The notes below the pieces were generated by a model, which made no database searches, was not told where the DNA came from, and worked only from the letters and a program-made list of their open reading frames with translations. A program made the translations under genes and the position numbers. This document shows positions 1-16,827 of a stretch of DNA of 64,000 nt, piece by piece. Each line of letters opens with the position of its first letter. The stretch's first letter is position 1. Source of the DNA: Neckera pumila (taxonomy: Eukaryota; Streptophyta; Bryopsida; Hypnales; Neckeraceae); the NCBI GenBank assembly GCA_963969595.1, contig OZ018416.1, positions 7,518,065 through 7,582,064 of the forward strand, written 5' to 3'.

Positions 1-824
1 ATTCATCAAAAAAGTTTGAAAATTTGATTTTTTGGGAATGTAACCGTTGGATCCTGTAGTTAACTTGTGTGAGAACATGTGGTAAAAATTTCGTGAGGTT
101 TGACCGTATAGATTGGGAGATATTTGCATTCAAAGTCTGTTTTTTTTTTTCTTTCCACTGTGCCCGAAAATTTCAGATGCCTTTGACCGCCATTTGCTGA
201 ATTTTTTTCCACTACAGACCTCCAATTTATAATTTTTTCTTATGGGGAAACATGTTAGTCATGTGCATACCAATTTTCAAGGCAATCCAAGACAATCCCG
301 ATATTCAAAAAAATTAAAATTTGCCACTATGTCCCAAGAAATGACAATACAATAGGCCATTTTCAAAAAAGAAATCCCATCACACATTTTTTGATCTAGG
401 AAATTTGAACGGTGGATTGAAAGGTGCACTTGTATTTTATAAGTAGGAAAAAAAAAAATTTTAAATGTCAAAATCTCTAACATCTACAAGCTCCTAAAGC
501 CTCATGTGACCTCCCAATAGGCACAACAATAGCCTCTCTTGCCACCTCTTGCCACCTCTCCTCTCTTGCCACCTCTGCTGCCCCCATGGGAGTCAAGGTC
601 AGATTCTTGAGGGGCAGCAGATTCCCGAACTGAAATTAATTTTCAAATGCTCATAACTTTTGGAGGATAAGTCGGAATTTGATGACATTTATCTTCCCGC
701 GAAGCTAATGTGATTTCCTATCTCCCAAAAAAGTTTCAGAAAATCCAGTGAAAAATTCAGGTTACATGAGCTTGCCCGAAGTACCAAAAACCCTCCCAGG
801 GACACTTGGGCTTTTAGGGGTTAA
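1..824. repeat. AT-rich repeat-like DNA ending in a TTAA terminus
   Basis: No gene is visible. The stretch is AT-rich with many A and T runs. It ends at TTTTAGGGG followed by TTAA at 821-824, which resembles the right-hand end of the TTAA-bounded elements described elsewhere in the window. The left end lies outside the window, so this may be a truncated element. The DNA just beyond starts TTAATCCCTTGAAAAC, which could be the left end of another element sharing that TTAA. The family assignment is inference. Confidence 0.35.
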
Positions 825-1394
825 TCCCTTGAAAACTAGCTCTAAAGCCACATTAATGTCTTGTAAGAAAGTTGAGCCAAACCAACCAACATCTCATTAG
901 GAAAAATTTCAGCCTTGCAAAAGGCCGTTAAGAAATTGATTCTGGGACCCCCATGGTGCAATTTCAGAATGAATATTTTTTAATTTTTTTAAGTACGTAA
1001 AAGAAATGGAAAAAAAAAATCAAAAAGAATTTAAATTAAAAAAAAACATACAAATTGACGTGGTACTGTTGTGGCTATGTCATCACCCAATTTTAAAAAA
1101 AAAAATTAAAAAATTGATTTTGATTTTCTTCCATAATTACACCGGACGGGTATAGAGCTTGCAACTTTTTGGAGGGCCGAAAATTTTCTCCTAATGGAAA
1201 TTTTCTATTATTAATCAACTTTACCCATGGAGAAGTTTTGGCTATTTTGGGTGCTGTTTTGTTTGAAATATTTCTTGTCAGTTTGACAAAAGCTATGATT
1301 TTAGATCAACATTTTAGAAAACCAAATTGACTTATCTTACATTGGGCATTGGCTGCTAGTTCTTCACTTCTCCCTATTCATTGAGACACATCAA
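825..1394. other. AT-rich spacer, nothing recognised
   Basis: Long A and T tracts with no open frame, RNA gene or clear repeat boundary. I see nothing functional here. Confidence 0.4.
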
Positions 1395-1800
1395 GGCATT
1401 GCCACCACAGACTCCTCAAACATGGGCGCCAAGGTCACACTTGGTGAGCCCATTTGACAAGCCCAATCTATATATCCCGCCTCCATCCTACCGCAACACG
1501 GACTACAATACAGGGAACTGTGTTTGCACAAGTCCCATAGTGCCACCTTGCATCCCATCATCAATGCCGAGACAAAAGAGCCTTGGAACATTCAAAAAGT
1601 ACCTCGATAATTGTAAACAAGGACTAAGGTAGTTGATAGCGAGCCGCGGGTAAGGTTCTCCATTTGGCCGTGTGTTCATTGAAATTGACCATGCCCGATC
1701 AATTTTGGGCCCTCACCGTGTTTGCCATGGGGCAATTAATTGGCCGCACACGGCCACTCCCTAGGTTGGCCCCTCTTGGCAAGCAGCCGTTGCGATGCTC
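1395..1800. mobile_element. Diverged Tourist-like (Harbinger-type) MITE
   Basis: The left end reads GGCATTGCCACCACAG (1395-1410). The right end, reverse-complemented, reads GAGCATCGCAACGGCTGC (1783-1800) and is followed by TTA. The ends and parts of the interior resemble the better preserved element at 35999-36444, including a shared GGGCCCTCACC stretch and a GGGGCAAT stretch. Tourist MITEs are non-autonomous relatives of PIF/Harbinger transposons and normally carry TTA or TAA target duplications. Only the right flank shows TTA here, so this copy is old or partly rearranged. Short open frames inside it look like chance. Confidence 0.4.
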
Positions 1801-2004
1801 TTATTGAATATCATTCCCAAACTCAAGTTGACTTTACAAATTTATGTATGAATTTTATATTCTCTTTACAAGAGACTGGTACATGTTGTCCATCAATATA
1901 GGAAGTCTCAAAAAGTTTGGAAAAAATCTGATAATGATATTCTTGATAAAACCACTTTGCTTCCTAGCTACAATAGTTCAAAGCTCTATCTCTTATCTCT
2001 TCTA

Positions 2005-2914
2005 TTAACTCCTAAAGGACCGTGGTCAATTCAGCCGGCATTTGAGACTTCGGGCAGGTACCTACGGGCTAAAATTTTGTCGTGGTTTTTTGAAACTTTT
2101 TTGAAGATAGAAAAAGTGATAAGCTTTGTGGGAATATAACTTTTTTCACAATCGGTACTTGGAAAAAAAATTATGACTAAATGAGCTCAAAACAAGGGAC
2201 GGCGGTCAGCAAAAAAAAAGGACAAAAATTTTAATATTTTTTTTCTCATAGATTATATTTTTATCTATTGGAGAAGCTTTGATTCATTTCATTTGGATTT
2301 GTTATGAGAAAGTTATGAACATTCTTGTTTTTTGGGTAGTTAGAGCATCTTTTTGAAAAAAATAACTTCTAGGATGTATTTCTGAATGCAATTTTTCAAA
2401 ATTTTCAACTTTTTTTTTTGCATGGTTTATATTACTTGTTAGAACAATCTCGCCATTGGGATTAGTGAATTTTAATTTCATCTAAAATATATGAATATTT
2501 TAGATTTTCCTTCTATCTCGTAACTACTTCTATTTAACAATTTTTTAGAGAATGATAATTAAATTTTACTTTTATTTTTTTTCCTAGACTCTCAACTCAA
2601 TTCTCTACTACAAAGATCTAAAGCTCAAAACTCTATAGTGCAAAAATTTTAAGTTAAACATGTTCAAAGTCAAAAAATCTAGTCCCGCAATGTGCTGAAA
2701 AACTTGTTTTTTTCACTTTAAACGCAGATATCTTGCAATCTGTGCGGTCAAAAATTCTGAAATTTTTTCCACACACTTTCATTCTAGTTAGGTGTAAGAT
2801 CCTATGGTTAGATGTATAAGAAAAACATTTTTCAATTTTTTTTACTTTTTGCTATAGAAATGGCAATTTTGAGTGGTTTTTAGCAAAAAAGGGCCTCGGT
2901 GTTTTAGGAATTAA
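2005..2914 (+). mobile_element. TTAA-bounded non-autonomous element, subfamily 2 (copy D)
   Basis: Bounded by TTAA at 2005-2008 and 2911-2914. The left end reads TTAACTCCTAAAGGACC, and the right end (GTTTTAGGAATTAA) is a decayed inverse of it. The interior matches the copies at 40317-41245 and 41242-42037 along most of its length, including GGGCAGGTACCTACGGGCT near the left end and a TATCTTGCAATC block in the right half. It has no open frame of useful length. TTAA targets and CCC-starting termini suggest a piggyBac-type MITE; this classification is inference. Confidence 0.65.
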
Positions 2915-5105
2915 ATGCAAGCTGTGTCACAATTTCATTTGTCACGTTTTCATCTTCATAAATTTTTATTCATTAGTTTGCGCTAAATCCTAAGGTAACT
3001 GCACCATAAATTGCACAGTTAAGCAATTTAGCTTGATTTAGCATGGTTTTCACTATTATACTGAATTTTTTTTGTGGGGTCCCATTGGAAGTAAAAAGGG
3101 GATTCTAGATTCTCTAAGAATGCATCTTTTGGACATTGTGTGAATAAACTACAAGTTTCCAAAATGTTGAGAATAGGTGTATCCAAAAGCAATCATAGTC
3201 ATATAAATAATGGGAGTACATTTTAGGCAAGAATATCTATTATGCGATTTTAGAGATTGTGCGATATTAGGTGTAGTTACCTTATCGACATTTTGAACAC
3301 CATCTCAATACAATATGCCTTGCAGTTTGATGTGAAACTTGTTTATTATTGCAAAATTAAATGAACAAATTTAAAAAATTATGTAAAAATACCATCGCAA
3401 GTGTGTCAAATGATTGTGCATATGTATGTCGACCTAGGTAGGAAAGGTTGTGTACCCCATGATGTGGTCTTGGCTACATTGAATTGGAAAATTAGGTTAC
3501 CCCACACTAATTTCTCGACATTCTACACTAAATCAATATTACAGATACTGTAGAAGGATGCAGTGATGTGAGAAACATGTGTGCTACATAGGTTGGTGTA
3601 CTCATTTATGGCTTGGCATCTAGAAGAACAATGAGTCATGAGGTAACTTCTCTGGAATAAGGCAACCTAATTGTCAAGGCAACTCAATTTCACTATTTAG
3701 TATAGATGCAAGCAACAACCCTATTCCTTTTAGTTCTAGTCTATGGGGCTAGCATTTTGAAGGACACCCTTGTAATTATAATCGAGCTTGGCGTACAATC
3801 AGAATAACTTCCAAGAACATGCTTGTACACCTATTTATAATACAATTACAAGCAACAAACTAAAACTTTATACAAGTAACAAAGTGCTTCAGACATGAGG
3901 TTGGAAATTATTTTGTCCCTGATTCCTAAAGGACCAAAGGGGTGTCAAGATTTCCAAAATTGTGAAGATCTATTATAAAATGCAACTTAGAAGAATATTT
4001 TAATGATGACTCTCAAATAATAGTTGTAAAATGCTATTTATAGATCACATCCATACAATTAGATCAACAAAAATACATAACTATATTTTTCAATAAAATT
4101 TGAAGTCAAGAATTGGAAATTCCTTTTAAAATCAAGATGTTTTATTGAACATCATTGTTGACATAAAAACATGGGTTGTTTTATTTGAAGTCCACAAGAA
4201 TGCGTTCCAAAAAATAGTGAAAACATCCCCCAAACACAAGTTTCTTATAGTGAAAGGGCCAATTCGATAGAAAGTCTACTCGTTTGTGTCCATGGTCCCC
4301 TCTCTAATCATAGTCATTGTATTAGGAGCAAGGACAGGAGCATCTTATCTTTCTTGAAGAGAATCCGTGCAACATTGCAAAACAAAAGATATTGGAAAAA
4401 ATCATTTAAGATAGCGATTTGCTTTGGAAGGTCTTTGGACTTCTCTGACTTCATCATTGCTGAATTGAATAATGTTAGGTACCTGAGCAAATCAAGACTT
4501 GCAACCATAGTAAAGACCTTCAAATACGTATGTGAGAATAATTAGTATTTATAGACTGGCATAGATTTTGTTGGTTCTTGGTGGCCATTGTAAGAAGATT
4601 GCTATATAAGTCAGCAAGTAATTTTGGACATCTTCTGGGGAAAAACAAAGATGAATTTTAAATGCATTGTTCATAGGTGCATCCAGAATCAACACTAGGC
4701 TCTGAGGTTTAGATTGTGTGTAGTTTTTAATATGAAAGGGTTGTTGGTGGTTAAAAATTACAATTTGGTGTACCTATCTTATACATATAAATTTGTGTGC
4801 ACCACATCTCTTCATAGCTATATACTGCTAATAATTTAGTTGGTTCAACGATAACCCCTAGAAAAATAATAAAAGTCTCCAAATTGCTAGACTCCAATTT
4901 TGGCTATTTAGAACTAGTTCCACATGTTCTCTAATGTTCATATGTATATTAGATTTCTATACACTTAACCCTATCGGAAAATACATTTCTACATTTGTAC
5001 ATTTCCTAAATAACCACAAATTTGTCATGTAGTGGAAACATTTAATTGAACATTTTTCATATATCAAGCTATGAATACATATGAGTGCAATTGAAAGTCC
5101 TGTCA
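2915..5105. other. AT-rich spacer with decayed repeats
   Basis: No gene seen. The part near 3470-3720 shares short phrases (CAACCTAA, CACTATTTAGT) with 47460-47530, which suggests fragments of one old element. The overlapping short open frames on both strands at 4314-4545 look like chance. Confidence 0.35.
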
Positions 5106-5243
5106 GGTAGATACATCCATTCCTGTCCCCTTACCCTATTCCATCATCATGTACCAATGGTGCACATTTTCTAGTATAGAATGTACTCCATTGGTACATG
5201 ATAGTGGAATGGGATACATGGACAAGAACGTGTGGGTCTACCT
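5106..5243. repeat. Foldback element (~67 bp imperfect inverted arms)
   Basis: The left arm starts at GTAGATACATCC (5106). The right arm ends at the complement of GTAGACCCACACG (about 5243). The inner parts are near-perfect complements, for example CATGTACCAATGG against CCATTGGTACATG. The loop is only a few bases, so a transcript would form one long hairpin. Just downstream, ACCTTACATGTCATT occurs twice in direct repeat. The element is likely MITE-derived; no family is assigned. Confidence 0.65.
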
Positions 5244-5461
5244 TACATGTCATTTACCTTACATGTCATTAGAGAGTATTGAGTGTAAGTGAGACTGTTA
5301 CAAGGATTGACAACTGTCGGAAAGAAAATGAAGTGTTCCGAGTCTTGTTCAATCAACAAACTAAAACAAATCTATGTTTGATTAAGTTCATACGTTGAAT
5401 TTTAACAACTGGTCCTTTACAAATCTGTATGAGTACCTTAACATTCGTAAAATGTTGGTTA

Positions 5462-5667
5462 CAATAGAACCTCTTTCAGTGCATAGTATGGAGACTATGC
5501 ACTAAGAGAGATTTATGCAGTTGGAGAGGTTTTGTACTGAACTCTAGCTAATGTGTCCGCTCACTATGGAGCTTCCAACTACTCTTCACAAATAAATGCT
5601 TCAAAGTACAACCTCTCTTACTGCATATTATGCACTAAGAGAGTTTGCACTAAGAGAGGTTCTACTG
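5462..5667. mobile_element. pogo/Emigrant-like MITE with TA target duplication
   Basis: The left end (CAATAGAACCTCTTTCAG) and the reverse complement of the right end (CAGTAGAACCTCTCTTAG) match as terminal inverted repeats, and TA flanks both ends (5460-5461 and 5668-5669). This resembles termini of plant Emigrant/Lemi1 elements, which begin CAGTA-AACCTCT and belong to the Tc1/mariner-pogo group. Two internal short hairpins contain GTGCATAGT/ACTATGCAC and a CTCTCTTA/TAAGAGAG pair. It is 206 bp and non-coding. Confidence 0.75.
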
Positions 5668-6135
5668 TACCCAGAAAACCTCAAATGGTATTTCATTCCT
5701 CCAGTTTCAGCAATGTAGTTACACTTCAAAAGTCGCCTTACACTAAAATTATCACCAATCATGCCTAAGAATGTTTTGCAAGATTTTACTGATAAAACTC
5801 ACAAAAAGAAATCAAACGCCATAACAGAAACTCTTTGAGCTCCCATAATCTACAGTACAAGAACATGGACCTCGTTGACGTAGTTTGCACACTCAAGAAT
5901 TTCCAAGGAGTGAGAGAAGTAACTCGAGTGCCCCAAGACACAGGCAAATTCTGAAACCACCGCCGTTATACAAGCATTCCATAAAGAGAAAATTAGAAAA
6001 TAGAATACAATTCCGAGATCTAGAGAGGCAGAATCTGTAGACTACTGCCCCCAGGTTATCATGCATCAACTGCCCTGTAACTAAGCCTTGAAGGGCAAGA
6101 AAGCTCCAACAATGAGGATCCATATCTTCACTATC
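5668..6135. other. 3' flank of katanin gene
   Basis: The sequence just downstream of the katanin stop codon on the minus strand. It probably holds the 3' UTR and poly(A) site, but no defining signal stands out. Nothing else was recognised. Confidence 0.4.
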
Positions 6136-10777
<4,642 letters not shown>

Positions 10778-11379
10778 GCTGTCAAAACCTTAAACCTCCT
10801 CACCTTGGCAATCGCTCCGCCTTTCAAATCGCAGTATCAACTGAACGCATCCCAACAAAAAGCTCCGCCTGGATCGCTCTTTCCAACATGACAATGCCGG
10901 CAATGATTGCAGACAATCAGCTACGGTACCCCTGTTATCTCTAATATGTCTCTATTTCTCTATGCCTGTGCTTATCACCTCCACCGACACTTTGCAAGCT
11001 CATCCCATGGCTGCGAACCTCGTGAGCTACTGCGAATGCGAATCTCTGGGTTCCGGAACAAAATGCGGGAGCTGATCGGCGAAGGTGCAAGAAGGTCGCG
11101 CTGCATCGGAAGGGGCGACCTCGCACACAGGGGACGGGCAGGGAAGGGAAAGAGAAGGGAAGGGAGGTCTTGGGGTGATGTACCAGGGGGGAACATACTT
11201 GCTCGCAGAGCACTTTAATATCACCATTGTAATGTTACCTTCTGTAATATCACATCCCCTGTTCTGTCACCAATTTAGCAAAAAAAGTCGTTCACTAAGT
11301 TAATAGGGGTTGTCACACCTTCTCCGAGAATGGAAACTTCTATAAAGAATGAGAAGGTTTGGAGCAAAAAGAGGAGCCA
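10778..11379 (-). promoter_or_regulatory. Presumed katanin promoter and 5' leader
   Basis: Richer in GC than the surrounding spacer. It includes a G/A-rich tract (about 11125-11200, repeated GGGAAGGGA-like words) on the plus strand, which is C/T-rich on the katanin strand. No TATA box was placed with confidence. Overlapping short frames on both strands reflect base composition rather than genes. The role is inferred from position only. Confidence 0.4.
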
Positions 11380-12298
11380 TTAACCCCTAAAGGACCAGCA
11401 TACGTTTTTTGGCTGTATATAAATTTTAGGCAGGTACGTGCGACTAAAGATTTTTCATATTTTAGGCTGAAATTTTAATAAAAGGTGGCGCAAGGAAAAT
11501 CTTTCATATGCACTAAATTTCATGACATTTGGAAATGTGAGTCAAAAGTTATGGCCTAATATGTTACTTTTTTTCTTAACCGGGCAATTTGGGCAAATAA
11601 AAAAAAAAAACTTTTTTAAAAACAAAAATTTGAAATTGGTTTTCTAGAGTTATATATACGTGGAAAGCTTTGAATCATCCCATTTTGATCAATGAGTCAA
11701 AATTTAAGAAGATTTTTAGTTTACGAGCAGTTATGGATTCTCTATTCTAAAATAAACTTTGAAGTCCTTTATCTTACTCAGTTTTCAATTTTTTTTGAAA
11801 AAAACAAAATCTTAGAATGTAGATTGTTTAATTTATTACAACATTGCAAACATTAGGATTGGCATTTTTCAATTCTATAATTAATTTCTTGACAATTTAG
11901 TATTTTTAATCATTCTCTACTACTATCTTCTTACTATTTTTTTCCTATATGTTGGACATCTCTAAATGAAGTGAAAATTTTCAAGCATGTAGACAACTTG
12001 TCTAGAAAAAAGAATCCAAAGAAGCACCATCAAAAAGTGAGTTTGTGAAGTGCTACGGCCATGTTTTTTTGTAGGGCCAAAAGAATGATCTCATGGAATT
12101 TGAATGCTTATATCTTGCAATCCATGCAGTGGAAATTTTTGAAATTTTTACCACATGTTCTTAATTCAGCATACTATAAGATATTATAGTTACATTTATC
12201 AAAAATAGTTTTTTTTCAAAAATTGGATACTTGTACTAAAAGTGGCAGTTTTTGATCATTTTTGATGAGAACATAGTCATGAAACTTTAGGAGTTTAA
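11380..12298 (+). mobile_element. TTAA-bounded element, subfamily 1 (copy A)
   Basis: TTAA at 11380-11383 and 12295-12298. The left end is TTAACCCCTAAAGGACC; the right end CATGAAACTTTAGGAGTTTAA is its imperfect inverse. It matches the copy at 50735-51658 in order and nearly in length (919 against 924 bp), including AAGAATCCAAAGAAG and CATATCTTGCAATCCA-type words. It has no credible open frame. Piggybac-like boundaries are suggested by TTAA plus CCC termini; this is inference. Confidence 0.7.
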
Positions 12299-12572
12299 AA
12301 GCCGTTCTCCATGAAGAAGGTGTGACCTCCCTTGAGCGCCATGTAGAGAATGAGAATGGAAAATAGAAAGACAAAAGCATCAATTTGAGCATTGATTTGA
12401 GGTTACTAAAGTTGATTTGATTTCTGACACTACGCACATGCTTCGATCAGCGTTGATTTGGATTATGACCCTAATTGCAAATCTTGGGAGCTAATTACAG
12501 ATGAAAGCAAGATGAAAACTTCACATGTAAAATAATTTTCATGCCCGTTCTTCACTTCTGGAGGAGAAGGAT

Positions 12573-12659
12573 CTCCGTTCTCAATCTTCAAAGAATAGAC
12601 CCTTTGCAAGCCAACAACAAAAGTGCCGCGTCCCTATTCTTTGAAGATTGAAAATGGAG
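12573..12659. other. miRNA-precursor-sized hairpin
   Basis: The arms 12573-12598 and 12634-12659 are complementary at 24 of 26 positions around a 35-base loop. The shared core is CAATCTTCAAAGAATAG and its complement. The foldback is about 87 nt, the size of a plant pre-miRNA. It lies about 275 bp beyond a TTAA element in a gene-free region, so it could equally be a small MITE. No expression evidence is available. Confidence 0.5.
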
Positions 12660-13411
12660 AGAAGAAGGTATAAAATTTTCTAATTAATGACACCTTTTGT
12701 AATTGCACTATCTCCTTTGCCCCCAATATCCCCTCAAAAACACCATCTAGACCATTTCAGAAAATGAGTTGGCTAGAGTACAAAATATCAAAATAAAAAA
12801 TCCAATGACATAGATATTTTAAGAGAAATGAATACATAAATTGATGATGAAGGAGATTATCCCATATCTTTTGTTAATCTTTAACAACAAATCTAGCCCA
12901 ACGGGTTAGATTTTCAAAGGATCTTCAAGAAAATTCCTTCAATATTCACCTTCATGTGAACTTCTTTAATATCATTTTCTTTGTCTTCACAAGATGCATC
13001 TATTAATCTAAGTCTTGGATTTTGCATTAGCATTTGATTAGTGGCTTGAAGTTGCCCATAGCCTTGAAGAGAGCGGAAACTCATTATTGATTAGTCATTT
13101 AAACAAGCTACTTGATTCCAATTTAGAAAGATTTTGAAATCTAAATTTAGGCAATCCTCCCAGGACTACAAATGTCTTTCAAAGGTTGACAACCTAAATT
13201 GATACTTGATTTTGAAAAGTAAATTAAAAAACTAGACTATGGGGTCTACCTTCAATTTTAATAATAGAGGCTTTTAACACATTGAGTGACATTGAGTGAC
13301 TATTTACTCAAAAACACCAAACATAACTAAGTTGTACATTCTTTGCATATCCTTAGAGACTATCTTATTGGGACATATGATTGAATCTAATTGCATGTAT
13401 ATATGATAATG
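12660..13411. other. AT-rich spacer, nothing recognised
   Basis: AT-rich sequence without an open frame or clear repeat structure apart from a short direct repeat (ACATTGAGTG) near 13280. Confidence 0.4.
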
Positions 13412-14276
13412 TTAACCCTTTAATATATTTGACTAAATTTTCACCAAAAAACGCTCCAGAATTGCTATTTGTAGTACAAGTACCAAATTTTAGGAAAAAA
13501 ACATTTTTGGACACATTCAACCTTAGGATCTTGTAGTACACTGGTTTGAAAAGATGTAGAAAAAATTTCAGAAATTTCCACCTTTTGGATTGCAAGATAT
13601 TAGAGTTTGAATTTATTTTTTTGGTAATTAGGGTTCTGACAGCAATCCAACATTCCTTCCCTGCATTGGATATGTACTTGAAAAATTTCAGATCATTTGG
13701 AATTGCACAACATATAGGAAAATAATAGTAAGTAGAAAGAAGTAGCGAATGATTCAAAATACTAAATTGTCAAGAATTTAGTTATGGAATTAAAAAATGC
13801 CAATCACAATGGTTGCAACATTGTAATAAACAGTCAACACCCAATGATTTTTATTTTTTTTCAAAACTATTGAAAATTGAGTTATATAAAAGGCTTCAAA
13901 GTTTATTTTAGAGTAGAGATTCCATAACTAACCTCAAACTAAGACTCCTCATAATTTTCTCTCATTAATCAAAGTGGAATGATTCAAAGCTTTCTACATA
14001 TATATAAATCTATAAAACTAATTTCAATTTTTTATCTTTTTCAAATGATTTTAATTCATTTTGTTGCCCGGGCTGCCCGTTGAGCAATAAAAATTATACA
14101 TCATACAATAACTTTTAACCATGTAGTCAAAAGTTATGAAATTTGTTGGGCCTAAAGGCTACCCCATGGGCACATGCTGAGTGAAAATTTCAAAGAAAAA
14201 AAAAAAATTTTGTTCATAGTGAGCTACCCAAACTTACTATGTTGCCAAAAAAGGGTGTTGGGCATTTAGAGGTTAA
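13412..14276 (-). mobile_element. TTAA-bounded element, inverted copy (copy C)
   Basis: TTAA at 13412-13415 and 14273-14276. Read on the minus strand it follows the order of copies A and B: the right-half words (GGTACTTGTACTACAAAT-like, TGCAATCCAAAAGGTGG-like) come first on the plus strand. It is about 865 bp and more diverged, with the left-end GGACC motif lost. The 130-codon frame at 13365-13757 (-) crosses its boundary and is judged a chance frame. Confidence 0.55.
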
Positions 14277-16534
14277 TGGAAAGTTGGAAACAATTTTTCA
14301 TCCTAAAGTATATTGATTTTTTCTAATAGTGAGGCTCCTAATTTTTGTCATTTACAAAATTATGGCAGGTGGACATGAAAATTGGCAAAAAATAATTCTA
14401 AAAGTGTATTCTAAAATTTTTGGGATATTATTTTCAATTTTTTTATTTATTAAAATTGAAAAATAGAATCACATAAAATACTCATATTTCTTCATCTATC
14501 AAAAATTCTTTTTTTTTTATATATTTAATATTGAACAAAGATATATTGACTAAATTGTCTACCTCAATAAGATCCAAAGTATCATGACAAGCACTTTTTT
14601 GTAAGAAATTATAACAATGCAAAGATGACTTGCCTCTGCTATCTACCTAGTACAATCTGCTTTGTAATGAGAAAGACTCCGCTTTTTGTAGAAATTAATA
14701 CAAAACAATAACGTTTTAGCCTGCACTAGTTTAAAATGGCGTGATTTTTGGCAAGATAGAGTCTCATTATGAATTGGATAAACCAATAATAGTTGGCATT
14801 TTTGACATTTTTATTCCTTTAATGCATTAAGTATAAGTGAAATATAAAAATATTTTTCAAAATTTCACTCGTACAAATTTTTGCCAAACTACTATAGGAA
14901 CTTTTAGAAATTTTCTTAAACTGCCATTTGACAATGTAAATTGCTAGATTATAACATTTGAAGTCATAAAAATAGAAATTTTTGGCCAAGTCCAATAGGA
15001 TTAATTAGCATAGTTTGAATTTGCTTTGTAGAGAGGGAAGCACTATCTAAATTGGAGAACTTGGAATTCACATTGGTAAGGTAGTTAGATTATTAGTCAC
15101 TTGCAAGCCAATTTTCAAAAGTGTTTCAAAAATTTGTATTGAAGAAATGTCTACAAGAAAATCCTGCATAAGTAAGATTTCAATTTTTTGGGACAATTCA
15201 TTTATAGGAAGTAGCAAAATCCCCACAGTCAATACAAAGCTTTCCTTCTCTTAATAAAGTACCAAAAATAAAAAATAAAAAAATAATCACACAAATTTAC
15301 ACTATAATTTATGCAAATGGTTCTAGAATTGTTCTAAAATTGCAATTTTTTAGTGCATTGAGTGAAATTGGAAATAAGTAAATATACTACTATGGAACCT
15401 CACTTGATCAGTCCTGAAGTTATAAAAATCGCTAACAAAAATACGCCTTTGACAATATAAGCACCCGCATAAGGAATGTTGAATAAGGTCCAATCTTGAC
15501 TCTATACGTCTCATAGCACCATAAAGAGACTACCGAAGGGGCTTATTGTTAGTTCCTGGTGAGCTCAATGGAAAATTCAACAATTAAGGTAACAGGCTCT
15601 GAAATCGCATAGACTTTAAAACTACCCACATTAACAAATGTACGTTGTGTGTACATTTTGCTTTTTCATAGCATTCAGCAATATACAAAGAATGTACATT
15701 TCAGAAGATGAACAATTTTAGAGCCCTTTGCCATTTCAACTTCAAAATTTTTTATAACTAATTCCACAAAGCTCCAAAAAATATGAAACAACTTGGGTTA
15801 GATGCCAATTCCACTTTTTTTTCAAGGAACGTTTACTAAAAATTATTTCAATAAGCTTTGCTTCCCCAAAAATCACTTTTAGCTCTTAAGAGGCGATTTT
15901 TGGACTTGTTACCTTATACCTAAGATTGTCCTTCAGCAGCATTCTGTTTCCTGGTGTACCACTTTGACATGGTGGAAGTAGGCTTGGTGTTTGGATCGGA
16001 CAGAGAGTCCATGCAGTCAATAGGCCCCCTCTTGTGAATGTACATTAAAGCTCGGGGTGTTCAATAAGCACTAGAAGTAGCAACATACATGCGAACAAAT
16101 GATAGGTTGCCAAAAATACATTGGAGCTAAAAATTATAATTTGATTGATTATACTATAGTGTATGTAAAAAGTCATTGGATGTATTATAAACAATACAGG
16201 GTGTAGAATAATGGGGTGCATTAGGAAAGAATTAGATTTAGAATATCCTCCTTTTTATTAATTCAGTGGGATAAAAGTCTTAATTATAGATTTAAGGTAC
16301 ACTACATTATCCTTTTGTTCTAAATTCTTAGGCTCAAATGATCTAATTTACATATCAGTCTTAGTTTGAGAATTAAATGAAATTGCAATTGAGTATGAAA
16401 TTAACGTGCAGTCTAAGAATTTTAATTCCATGTGCATGGGTAAAAAATTCCAAACACAAGCATACAAGAGTGCATTCAAAAATGCATTCCCGCAAAAGCA
16501 GTAACTTATCATCAAAAAGAAAGGTCAACTAAGC
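14277..16534. other. AT-rich spacer, nothing recognised
   Basis: About 2.2 kb of AT-rich DNA with no open frame of note, no RNA gene and no clear repeat ends. It may be heavily decayed transposon sequence. Confidence 0.4.
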
Positions 16535-16827
16535 ATTAGATGACATTTGAGGCCTCTAAAAGACTGCAATTTATCCTGCATTCCCAGACTGCGGGAACGC
16601 AGGATACTGCTAGTAACTGCTAGTTGATGTGGCCGCGACTGTGCCACGTTATTTTCAAAAAAAAAAAAAAAAAATTGTTTAGAATGATATTTTGGGGAAA
16701 TTTTTATTTTTATTTTTATTTTTTGAAAAAAAAATTTCTGAGAGCCCGTACCGGCTGTTCACAGATCAGGACAGCATTGGGAACGGGCCAAAAACGGTCT
16801 TCTAGAGGCCTCAAATGTCATCTAATT
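16535..16827. mobile_element. MITE with long inverted ends (GAGGCCTCTA type)
   Basis: The left arm ATTAGATGACATTTGAGG continuing CCTCTAAAAGAC is mirrored by GTCTTCTAGAGG followed by CCTCAAATGTCATCTAAT at the right. Inside, GGGAACGCAG and GGGAACGGGCC lie near the two ends, with A- and T-runs at the centre. A second copy lies at 39128-39398. The superfamily is not certain. It is non-coding; the frame at 16624-16830 is spurious. Confidence 0.6.

Noticed and set aside
1381..1632. Overlapping 83- and 66-codon frames as possible gene fragment
   Set aside because: Located inside a Tourist-like element; translations do not resemble a known protein.
13365..13757. 130-codon minus-strand frame
   Set aside because: It crosses the boundary of a TTAA-bounded repeat and its AT-rich codons give a Phe/Lys/Asn-rich product typical of chance.
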